Notes under the pieces: generated by a model
Databases searched by the model: none
What the model saw: only the letters and a program-made list of their open reading frames with translations
What the model was told of the DNA's origin: nothing
Shown here: piece by piece, positions 1 through 6,024 of the stretch
Numbering within the stretch: the stretch's first letter is position 1
Layout of the letters: each line of letters begins with the position of its first letter
Origin: an uncultured Phycisphaerae bacterium
Lineage (GTDB): Bacteria; Planctomycetota; Phycisphaerae; Phycisphaerales; SM1A02
NCBI GenBank assembly: GCA_937899935.1
Contig: CALCOW010000341.1
Coordinates: 1-7,477, forward strand
Direction: 5' to 3'
Length of the DNA: 7,477 nucleotides
Program-made: the position numbers and the translations under genes

Positions 1-1
1 T

Positions 2-370
2 TCTCGAAAATCAACTAGCCCTCATTTACTTGGCATGAGTGTTGTAGCCGACTACCGAGTCTGGCGTGCGAGAGAAGATCTCGTTGATCAGGCCGGCGCA
101 CCACTTTTCTATACGCCCGAGGAAATCCGCAATGCTGGGGGCCGAGCCATTCACTTGATCACATGGCCCGAAGGTGGCCAGCAAGGCGAAGTGGTGAACC
201 ACCCCGATTTTGATATTTGGGAATGGCGATACCAAACTGCAAAACAACTACTCCGCGACGGACACACGGTAGCGGTAGAACTGCATAGTCTTATGATGCA
301 TGGCCATGACATCAACAAGCTTGTTGAGCTTTCTCGAGACCCAGACTATGTCGCTCAATCAGATGGCTAA
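2..370 (+). CDS. 3' end of an unrecognised protein gene (partial, runs off left edge)
   Basis: The frame is open from the first complete codon of the window to a TAA at 368-370, giving about 122 visible residues. An ATG at 35 is available, but no Shine-Dalgarno-like sequence precedes it and the frame stays open upstream, so I take this as the C-terminal part of a longer protein. The visible sequence is soluble in character, rich in Trp, His and Asp, with no membrane segment. Notable stretches are an HLITWPEGG strand-turn, a VVNHPDFDIWEWRYQTA segment and a VAVELHSLMMHGHD segment; the conserved-looking His/Asp residues could be catalytic or metal-binding, but I do not recognise the family. It is the only plus-strand gene and converges on the nickel superoxide dismutase gene with 23 bases between the stop codons, so it is not in the same operon as anything else here. 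Confidence 0.55.
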   Translation, partial: SRKSTSPHLLGMSVVADYRVWRAREDLVDQAGAPLFYTPEEIRNAGGRAIHLITWPEGGQQGEVVNHPDFDIWEWRYQTAKQLLRDGHTVAVELHSLMMHGHDINKLVELSRDPDYVAQSDG

Positions 371-393
371 GCCAGACTCATAGAGTCAACATA

Positions 394-987
394 CTAATCA
401 TGTGAATGCCCGTCACTATGGTCATGCCCATGATCATGATCATGACTATGACCATCTTGATTGCTTTCCGTGTGCTGCAAGGCTGGATAAACGGTAGCGT
501 AGTAAGGCGATAACGCTTCGACCGCCGTCATTAATTCAGCTGCATATTTAGGATCCACATTTTGCTTGCATTTCATTGCTGCAACAAGAACAGCATGATT
601 GAGTGATAACTGTTTTACATACGATTCATAGCCATCCATTCCTGGATCGACCGCCTTAACACGCTGGGTTAAGAAGTAATTACAAATAATGTCTTGAATA
701 TTTTGGGCAGCATCTTCTTTCACCGTTACCCAACGACTCGTTTGATTAAACACAAGCGATATCTCCTGGGCTCCATTCTCGGATTTCATTTCCGCCATCG
801 CGTTTGTAATTTCACGCATCGCTTTATCGATGGTCACTGCATCTTCCCGTAACATCTGTAGACGCAGGGGATCATCATAAATACCACATGGTATCTGACA
901 GTGTCCGAGTGCAGATCGAGTCAGAGAGACAGTAATAACTCCAACTACCGAAAAGATAAGGATCCCTAACAATATTGTGCGAGACAT
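394..987 (-). CDS. sodN: Secreted nickel superoxide dismutase with His-rich C-terminal tail
   Basis: Converts superoxide to oxygen and hydrogen peroxide at a nickel centre. The 197-residue protein starts with a hydrophobic signal segment (residues 4-22) followed by A26-L27-G28, a plausible signal peptidase I site. Residues 29-37 read HCQIPCGIY, the nickel-hook motif in which His1, Cys2 and Cys6 of the mature protein bind nickel; here these are His29, Cys30 and Cys34, with Tyr37 as the conserved hook tyrosine. Cleavage after G28 would expose His29 as the required free N-terminus. The rest is helical, as expected of the four-helix NiSOD fold. Mature position 3 is Gln, not the Asp of the Streptomyces enzyme. 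Residues 179-197 are a His/Asp-rich tail with eight histidines, absent from the classic enzyme of about 117 residues. An AAGGAAG ribosome site lies six bases before the ATG. It lies 97 bases downstream of the kinase gene. No sodX maturation protease is visible in the window. Confidence 0.9.
   Translation of the reverse strand: MSRTILLGILIFSVVGVITVSLTRSALGHCQIPCGIYDDPLRLQMLREDAVTIDKAMREITNAMAEMKSENGAQEISLVFNQTSRWVTVKEDAAQNIQDIICNYFLTQRVKAVDPGMDGYESYVKQLSLNHAVLVAAMKCKQNVDPKYAAELMTAVEALSPYYATVYPALQHTESNQDGHSHDHDHGHDHSDGHSHD
397..453 (-). repeat. CAY-GAY-type codon repeat encoding a His/Asp-rich metal-binding tail
   Basis: The last 19 codons of the dismutase gene encode GHSHDHDHGHDHSDGHSHD, built from alternating CAT/CAC and GAT/GAC or small-residue codons and nearly tandem at the DNA level. 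Such tails in HypB, SlyD and UreE bind nickel. A similar role here (nickel capture or delivery to the hook) is inferred from composition only; zinc or copper binding is equally possible. Confidence 0.6.
904..987 (-). other. Signal peptide coding region of the nickel superoxide dismutase
   Basis: These 28 codons encode an n-region with one Arg (R3), a hydrophobic core (about residues 4-22) and a c-region ending A26-L27-G28, which fits the small-x-small rule for signal peptidase I. The next residue is the nickel ligand His29, so the predicted cleavage would produce exactly the mature N-terminus that nickel binding needs. The cleavage site is predicted by eye, not computed. Confidence 0.7.
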
Positions 988-993
988 AGATAA

Positions 994-1000
994 CTTCCTT
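994..1000 (-). promoter_or_regulatory. Ribosome binding site of the nickel superoxide dismutase gene
   Basis: The minus strand reads AAGGAAG six bases before the ATG at 987-985. It is the strongest Shine-Dalgarno match in the window and fixes the start so that the signal segment is included. Confidence 0.6.
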
Positions 1001-1029
1001 CGAGAGAGATTTCATTTCAAATTTGTAAT

Positions 1030-1058
1030 AACTTAGATGTCATCAATTATGCTGCCAA
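1030..1058 (-). promoter_or_regulatory. Possible weak promoter before the nickel superoxide dismutase gene
   Basis: In the 97-base gap after the kinase gene the minus strand has TTGGCA (1058-1053), a 17-base spacer and TAAGTT (1035-1030). The -35 box is good, the -10 box poor. It would give the dismutase its own start in addition to read-through from the upstream operon. No clear terminator or operator palindrome was seen in this gap. Confidence 0.22.
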
Positions 1059-1084
1059 CTCATGAACAACAACATTAACATGCC

Positions 1085-3280
1085 TTATTTGCCAACTGTT
1101 TTTTCGTGATTTCCAAGCACCTTTGCTACGCATTCGACAAGCTCGTTGGTACCAAACGGCTTGCACAAAGATTGAATAGACCCATGCTCAAGCTTTAAAA
1201 GACCACCGTCCTGCTCAGCATGGCCAGAGATTGCAAGCACTCGCAGCAGTGGTTTTGCTTTCTTTGCATGCATAATCAGCTCTTCCCCAGACATTCCAGG
1301 CATTGTCAGATCAGAAATGAGCAACGATATCTCTGGATGCTCTTCAAGGCAGGCCAATGCTTCGCGTCCATCACTCGCTTCAAACACCTCATGCCCAGCA
1401 CCTTCAAGAACTGCATGAATCAGAACTCTGATAGCCGATTCGTCATCGACTACTAGAATTTTCGATTTCCTCACCGGACTCACGACTTCTTTACTACGTT
1501 CTAACGTCGATAAGATCGCTTGATCGCTATCTGGACTCCGCGGAATCCAAACATCGACACGCGTGCCTTGGCCAAGCGTGCTATCCAAGTCGATAGCGCC
1601 ACCTGCACGTCTGACTAGACCAAAGACAGAAGAAAGTCCAAGGCCGGTTCCTTTTGAAAAATGCTTGGTGGTGAAAAAGGGCTCAAATGCCTGAGCCATG
1701 GTTTTTTGGTCCATACCACATCCCGTGTCTGTCAAAGAGATCTTGATATAGGGACCTGGACTTGCATCGAACCAATGGGTCGGCCAATTGACTCCTCGTT
1801 CGTCGAGTTCAACAGCGACCACCACAATATTGATTGACCCTCCATCGGGCATGGCATCGCGAGAATTGTTTATCAGGTTCAGAAGTATTGACTCAAGTGG
1901 GCCTGCGCCTATCTGAGCAGCGCCAAGATCCGGAGCCACCTTGTACTCCAAGTCAATATCTGATCGTAAGATTCTTTTAAGCATTTTCAATACTTGAACA
2001 ATAACATTACTGGCGTCTGACAACGCGCCTTCACTTCTTTCTTGGTAGCTAAGCACACGCAACTGTTCTGTGAGTGACGCCGAACGCTTTACTGATGAAC
2101 GAATTGCCTTTAATCGCTCGGCGATGTCATTGTTATCCGATACTTGCTGCAACAAGAGCTCACAATGACCCAAGATAACCGTAAGTGAGTTGTTAAAGTC
2201 ATGAGCAATACCGCCCGCCAGACGGCCGAGAGCATTCATTCTTTCTGCTTGCCGAAGCTGCATCTCGACTTCATGGTGCTCAGTGAGATCCATGACATAG
2301 CCTTGCACCTGGCAAAGGTTGCCCTGGTCATCAAAAATACCAACAAGATTTTGAAGACCGTACAACGTAGAGCCATCAACACGCTGCACTTGTATTTCTT
2401 GATGATAGAGACGTCTATGTACCTTTAACGCGTCAATGACTTTCTCTCGATCATCCCCTGAACCCCACAACTCCAACACGCCTCGACTCTTGGCATCTTC
2501 TGTGGATGCCAAACCATACATGCGAACGAACGCCGCGTTGCAGTCGACAATTTCAGCCTGGGGACTGGAGACAAAGTTACCCGTAATATCATTATTGAAT
2601 AGTTGGCGGTACTGTCTTTCTGCGGTTCTGAGCGCATCGACCGTCGCGGCCAAGCTATCAACTGCATCGTTGAGCACGACTAGTTCAATAGCCGGCTCAC
2701 CTTGAAAGCTCGGGGGCTCTTGCCCTTGTTGAATTGCCCCAACGCGTCTTGCAATGAGCTGGGTGGGCCTAACCACAAGTTGGCGAACTAAAATAAGTAA
2801 CATAAGTGCAACCAGAAGAACGCCCACGGCGCTAATAATGCCTGCTCGCCATGCGTATCGTGTCATCTCTTCAATTGCTTCATCTGAATTCCAACTAATG
2901 CGAATTGAACCAAAGTGCTCTCCCATATGCACTACATCGTCAGAAAAGATGTACTCAGCTTTTTGCCCACCAACAGAGGCATCACGAGATTCCGCAAGAA
3001 TTTGACCTTCTTCATTGAGAATGGTGATTTCATAGATGTCAGGCTGTATATTTCGCACATCTCTGGCAACGCGCTGCAGAACGGGCCCATCCTCTGACAC
3101 GATTGCAGTCGCTGCCGCGGCGGCAACAGCCGCAACAGTTGATTTAGAGCTTGTTTGTAGTTGTGATCGGAATGTCGACAGCTCAAGTTGCTTGACAACA
3201 ACTCCAAGAACAACGCCAACAATAACTGCCGTGACAACAGTCACAATAAGCATCTGCAATGCAATAGGACGACCGCGCAT
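1085..3280 (-). CDS. Membrane hybrid histidine kinase (HAMP-PAS-HisKA-HATPase-REC)
   Basis: Senses a signal at the membrane, autophosphorylates a histidine and passes the phosphate to its own receiver domain. Domains of the 731 residues in order: transmembrane segment 1 (about 8-29); a short extracytoplasmic sensor region (about 31-140, with a Cache/PDC-like strand pattern around 82-100); transmembrane segment 2 (about 145-166); HAMP linker (about 167-220, with P172 and E199); PAS domain (about 222-335); HisKA with phospho-acceptor H360 in GGIAHDFNN; HATPase_c with N-box near N468-N472, DTGCGMD at 518-524, FEPFFTTK at 533-540 and GTGLGLS at 544-550; and a C-terminal receiver domain (about 606-725) with D612/D613, phospho-acceptor D657, S685 and K707. 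All catalytic motifs look intact. There is no DNA-binding output domain, so a separate phosphotransfer protein or response regulator is presumably encoded elsewhere. It begins 52 bases after the substrate-binding lipoprotein gene, which suggests that protein is its ligand receptor. Confidence 0.92.
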   Translation of the reverse strand: MRGRPIALQMLIVTVVTAVIVGVVLGVVVKQLELSTFRSQLQTSSKSTVAAVAAAAATAIVSEDGPVLQRVARDVRNIQPDIYEITILNEEGQILAESRDASVGGQKAEYIFSDDVVHMGEHFGSIRISWNSDEAIEEMTRYAWRAGIISAVGVLLVALMLLILVRQLVVRPTQLIARRVGAIQQGQEPPSFQGEPAIELVVLNDAVDSLAATVDALRTAERQYRQLFNNDITGNFVSSPQAEIVDCNAAFVRMYGLASTEDAKSRGVLELWGSGDDREKVIDALKVHRRLYHQEIQVQRVDGSTLYGLQNLVGIFDDQGNLCQVQGYVMDLTEHHEVEMQLRQAERMNALGRLAGGIAHDFNNSLTVILGHCELLLQQVSDNNDIAERLKAIRSSVKRSASLTEQLRVLSYQERSEGALSDASNVIVQVLKMLKRILRSDIDLEYKVAPDLGAAQIGAGPLESILLNLINNSRDAMPDGGSINIVVVAVELDERGVNWPTHWFDASPGPYIKISLTDTGCGMDQKTMAQAFEPFFTTKHFSKGTGLGLSSVFGLVRRAGGAIDLDSTLGQGTRVDVWIPRSPDSDQAILSTLERSKEVVSPVRKSKILVVDDESAIRVLIHAVLEGAGHEVFEASDGREALACLEEHPEISLLISDLTMPGMSGEELIMHAKKAKPLLRVLAISGHAEQDGGLLKLEHGSIQSLCKPFGTNELVECVAKVLGNHEKTVGK

Positions 3281-3288
3281 AGCAATAA

Positions 3289-3308
3289 GACCTTCTAAAA
3301 TTCAGGTC
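3289..3308 (-). promoter_or_regulatory. Kinase ribosome binding site within a small inverted repeat
   Basis: The minus strand carries AGAAGG (3296-3291), the only Shine-Dalgarno candidate for the kinase ATG at 3280, at a rather long 10-base spacing. It overlaps the right arm of a perfect GACCT/AGGTC inverted repeat with a 10-base loop. If the hairpin forms in mRNA it would partly occlude the site and keep kinase output low relative to the upstream lipoprotein. The stem is only five pairs, so this is tentative. Confidence 0.3.
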
Positions 3309-3332
3309 ACATGACTCACTGAATATCGTTGG

Positions 3333-4289
3333 CTACTGAAAAAAAATATCATTACGGCTGATTGCCTTACGTATTGGATCGTAGTCACTGTCGTTACCTG
3401 CTTCAAACCCAGACTTCTTCAAAGCTTTTAGTGCTGCTTCATCATCCATCTCAAGAAGAGCACGCCGAAGCGCCGCCTCAACTTCAGGATCCAGATCTGA
3501 TTTTGCTGCCCACGGCTTCGTGACATTAGGAAAACGCCCAACTTCTCGTAGCGATGATCCGCCCGCAACCATTTTCTGGAAGGTACTTTCTTTCAGCGCC
3601 CCGGCATCATACTCCTGCCTAGCAACTGCATCTCCAACACGGTCATGACGTTGTAAGTAATCATACTTTGCTAAAGCTGACGCATTGATGCCGCAGTCCA
3701 CGAGATATTCTTGCGACAGATATCTTCCAATCGTCGATTTATCATCTCCGAAGGCGAACGAGCGGCCTGTAAGATCCTGACATGATTGAATGTCACTATC
3801 TTCATGGACACATATCACTCCGTAGAAAGTTCGACCACCTTTAACTTGTTCCACGCCTACCAGAATCAATGCAGGATTCATTTCTTTGGCGATCGTGTAG
3901 GAGGCTGGGCCAAACCGAGCAAAATCGACCATGCCTTCGGTGAGAGAACTGATGCCTTCCTCATAGGTCGATAAAACCTGTGTCTTAATTTCGACTGGTT
4001 GTTGCAGCAATTCGCTCATTGCAACTTGTATCGCATCCAGCACTGGACGGAACTGCTCCACCATATCTTTGGGTTCATCAGATGCATAAACGCCAAAGGT
4101 CAACTGCAAAGGCTCACTCTCATCACCTGTTAAGTTACTCGTGTTACTTGATGTAATTTCGGGTGCCGTTGCATTAGATGTACTCTCGGATTGGCCCGAT
4201 CGATCTCCACATGATGCAATAAATACGAACACGCTCACCAGAAATACGCCCATCGCTGCACTCTTTCTATGTTGCCGATGGTTTGCCAA
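3333..4289 (-). CDS. PhnD-like periplasmic substrate-binding lipoprotein, likely sensor partner of the kinase
   Basis: A solute-binding protein of the phosphate/phosphonate (PhnD) family, anchored as a lipoprotein. I place the start at a TTG at 4289-4287 because AGGAG lies seven bases before it (4301-4297); a TTG at 4307 lacks such a site, and an ATG at 4253 is a third option. With this start the protein has 318 residues: a basic n-region, a hydrophobic core, lipobox I-A-S-C with Cys27, a Ser/Thr/Asn-rich linker to about 60, then the two-lobed binding domain. Family landmarks are GPASY ending at Tyr131, FGDDKSTIGRY at 180-190 (the Ser-Thr pair that holds the phosphonate group in PhnD), H215-D216, and DAVARQEYDAGAL at 220-232. 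Residue +2 after the lipid-bearing Cys is Gly, not Asp, so outer-membrane sorting is possible. No ABC permease or ATPase gene is adjacent; the next gene is a sensor kinase. The ligand is unknown and need not be a phosphonate. Confidence 0.85.
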   Translation of the reverse strand: MANHRQHRKSAAMGVFLVSVFVFIASCGDRSGQSESTSNATAPEITSSNTSNLTGDESEPLQLTFGVYASDEPKDMVEQFRPVLDAIQVAMSELLQQPVEIKTQVLSTYEEGISSLTEGMVDFARFGPASYTIAKEMNPALILVGVEQVKGGRTFYGVICVHEDSDIQSCQDLTGRSFAFGDDKSTIGRYLSQEYLVDCGINASALAKYDYLQRHDRVGDAVARQEYDAGALKESTFQKMVAGGSSLREVGRFPNVTKPWAAKSDLDPEVEAALRRALLEMDDEAALKALKKSGFEAGNDSDYDPIRKAISRNDIFFQ

Positions 4290-4296
4290 TCTCTTT

Positions 4297-4301
4297 CTCC
4301 T
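4297..4301 (-). promoter_or_regulatory. Ribosome binding site supporting a TTG start of the lipoprotein
   Basis: AGGAG on the minus strand sits seven bases before the TTG at 4289-4287. It would fall inside the coding region if the upstream TTG at 4307 were used, and the 4307 start has no purine-rich site before it. Confidence 0.5.
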
Positions 4302-4338
4302 CAACAAGCCGCTGTATTACAACAACGATAAATGTACA

Positions 4339-5934
4339 TCAGACACGGTATGGCTTCGGCTGCAACTTCTCGTGAGTATTCGGATCCGAAGTATCTAACT
4401 GGATATCACTGGTGATTCCAATCGCTTTAGGCTGCCTAAACCAGGTGCGCCAACCCTCCGTCAACTCTAACATGAGCCATCGACAAATCGACACGCCGAC
4501 AAGACGAGCACTTGCAATAGAAAAAGTAAAGCTATCAAAGAGATACCGTTGGCCCGAGTTCCTTCTTCCGAGAACACCTCGAGCACGACGTGAACGTGCC
4601 ATTGCTGTAAATCTGCGGTTATAGAACTTCATCATCAGATAAAATGGAACTGCTGTAGCCCGTGTGTATAAGCCTTGACTCATTGAGCTTGTTCCCTTGG
4701 TATAAGGAATTGCTGCTACACCAAGATAATACAGACCTAAATCCATAAGTAACGCGCTACGAAGTAAGTCAAAGTCACCGAGATATTCATATTTGTTACG
4801 GTAGATTGCCTCAAACCAACGTCTTGAGCACTTGTACATGCACTTGTTGTGCTGCTCTATTCGAAGATCCATTGATTCGCCCCGACGTTGGGCTAATACC
4901 AACTCAACGGCGCCTACAACTGTAAATCCGGTCCAATCAAGCCCCATGCTGTAGAAAGGATCTATGAATCCCGCTGCATCACCAACCAGGGCGACACCAT
5001 CTTCTGCATAGCAATCGCTCGTATAAGCTATGTTTTTACGTAGGTGAATATCATCTGCAATAGGTTCCGCGTTTGTGATCAGGCGCTTGGCTACCGGATG
5101 CGTCTCCAAAAGCGTGCGCATGCGGTCAACAAGTCGCCCCTCCTGCGGCAAGGACGCTATGCGTGGATCCATCACAATGCCAATACTAGTATCACCACCC
5201 CGAAGTCGAATAAACCAACTCCACCAACCATCTCCCATCACATGCGTCGTGGCAAGGCCACGATGCGAAGCAGTCTTGGCACTAAAGTCCGGAAATTCTT
5301 GCGCAATCGTGAGTCCATCAAGATCTTCAACGTTTTTAAAACGACCCCACGCCGCCATCAGTGGATGTGATTCATTTGACTTAATCCAACCACGCTGACG
5401 ACCTACAAAAGCGGCAACTCCAGAAGCATCTATAACCCAGCGGCAAGTCACCTGACGTTCTTCATTGCCACTGGTGACAACAACGTTACTCATTCCATTC
5501 GACTGCAAATCCACAGACCTCACTGATGCAGGCCGCCAGACAGTGGCGCCAAGGTCCGACGCCCGGCGCAAGACTTCTTCATCAAGTTTGGCGCGATCTA
5601 CCAGATACGAAGGAACACGAGAAAGGAACTTCCCACCTAATTCGCTGGCATTGTCAAGGGTTGTCACTTGACGATTATTGAAATAGAACCTCAAGCCCTG
5701 TTTGATGAGGTGCTCATTATTAAGATAGTCAATCAGGCCTAAAACACGTCCCAGGAAATAGGCCCCCACCTCCACCGTCGCTTCACCCACCTTGCGAGTA
5801 AAACTATCACCCTTTTCAACAACAAGGATTCGGATATCAGGATCGCGCTGCTTCAACAAGTGCGCAGCACCAGCGCCAGCGATTGAACCCCCAATCACAA
5901 CAACATCAAATTCATAGTGGTGTTCATCTGACAT
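4339..5934 (-). CDS. Flavin-dependent halogenase-like monooxygenase
   Basis: A single-component FAD protein of the tryptophan-halogenase/monooxygenase superfamily, 531 residues, cytoplasmic with no signal peptide. Visible motifs: FAD Rossmann motif GGSIAGAG at 15-22 after a hydrophobic strand; an acidic strand end at E40; GEAT at 50-53, typical of halogenases; K78 in a position matching the catalytic lysine (Lys79) of PrnA-type enzymes; a WSWFIR sequence at 238-243 where halogenases have WxWxIP; and the second FAD motif GDAAGFIDPFYSMGLD from 318. The C-terminal 150 residues are rich in Arg, Tyr and Trp and may form the substrate or membrane-facing part. The Pro-to-Arg change in WxWxIP means halogenation cannot be assumed; hydroxylation or oxidation of a hydrophobic or carrier-bound substrate is equally likely. 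A reduced-flavin supplier is expected elsewhere. It is the first gene after the extended -10 promoter, and the lipoprotein and kinase genes follow closely. The ATG at 5934 has only a distant AGGAA upstream. Confidence 0.8.
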   Translation of the reverse strand: MSDEHHYEFDVVVIGGSIAGAGAAHLLKQRDPDIRILVVEKGDSFTRKVGEATVEVGAYFLGRVLGLIDYLNNEHLIKQGLRFYFNNRQVTTLDNASELGGKFLSRVPSYLVDRAKLDEEVLRRASDLGATVWRPASVRSVDLQSNGMSNVVVTSGNEERQVTCRWVIDASGVAAFVGRQRGWIKSNESHPLMAAWGRFKNVEDLDGLTIAQEFPDFSAKTASHRGLATTHVMGDGWWSWFIRLRGGDTSIGIVMDPRIASLPQEGRLVDRMRTLLETHPVAKRLITNAEPIADDIHLRKNIAYTSDCYAEDGVALVGDAAGFIDPFYSMGLDWTGFTVVGAVELVLAQRRGESMDLRIEQHNKCMYKCSRRWFEAIYRNKYEYLGDFDLLRSALLMDLGLYYLGVAAIPYTKGTSSMSQGLYTRATAVPFYLMMKFYNRRFTAMARSRRARGVLGRRNSGQRYLFDSFTFSIASARLVGVSICRWLMLELTEGWRTWFRQPKAIGITSDIQLDTSDPNTHEKLQPKPYRV

Positions 5935-5977
5935 GAACGATTGCTGTTCCTGACCGTAATAAAATCTGAATTCCGGC

Positions 5978-6024
5978 GCTCATTATAGCAGTGCTGAAAG
6001 GCCCCAAGTCTTGCGTAAATGAGC
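5978..6024. repeat. 7-bp inverted repeat flanking the operon promoter
   Basis: GCTCATT at 5978-5984 is matched by AATGAGC at 6018-6024. The left arm overlaps the -10 box, the right arm abuts the stop codon of the upstream gene, and the arms are 40 bases apart centre to centre, close to four helical turns. It could be a pair of operator half-sites, but a seven-base match in a gap of this size can also arise by chance. Confidence 0.25.
5982..5990 (-). promoter_or_regulatory. Extended -10 promoter for the halogenase-lipoprotein-kinase operon
   Basis: The minus strand reads TGCTATAAT, a perfect extended -10 box (TGnTATAAT), in the 90-base gap between the cytochrome gene and the halogenase-like gene. 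No good -35 hexamer lies 16-18 bases upstream, which is usual for extended -10 promoters. Transcription would begin near 5975, giving a leader of about 41 bases before the ATG at 5934. Confidence 0.5.

Noticed and set aside
26..247. Minus-strand open frame opposite the left-edge gene
   Set aside because: It lies antisense to a frame that is open across the whole region, has no ribosome site, and its protein has no recognisable pattern.
375..387. GACTC-ATA-GAGTC inverted repeat between the convergent stop codons, a candidate bidirectional terminator
   Set aside because: The stem is only five pairs with a three-base loop, and neither strand has a T-run after it, so it does not meet the pattern of an intrinsic terminator.
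394..453. His-rich dismutase tail as a read-through or frameshift artefact
   Set aside because: The tail is in the same uninterrupted frame as the dismutase, with a regular His/Asp pattern and no homopolymer run where the frame could slip.
988..1084. Kinase-to-dismutase gap as a terminator or riboswitch region
   Set aside because: No stable GC-rich hairpin with a T-run and no known riboswitch core could be picked out in these 97 bases.
3105..3145. Alanine-rich GCN tract in the kinase just after the first membrane segment
   Set aside because: It looks like an ordinary helical extension of the membrane segment with Ala-rich composition; there is no sign of frameshift or expansion beyond the normal sensor region.
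2436..3314. Several plus-strand open frames of 60-92 codons inside the kinase gene
   Set aside because: They are antisense to a kinase with all its motifs intact; their translations are Ser/Thr-rich and low in complexity, as expected of shadow frames.
5044..5398. Two overlapping plus-strand frames of about 107 codons inside the halogenase-like gene
   Set aside because: Both lie opposite well-conserved flavoprotein sequence, overlap each other and show no domain; treated as shadows.
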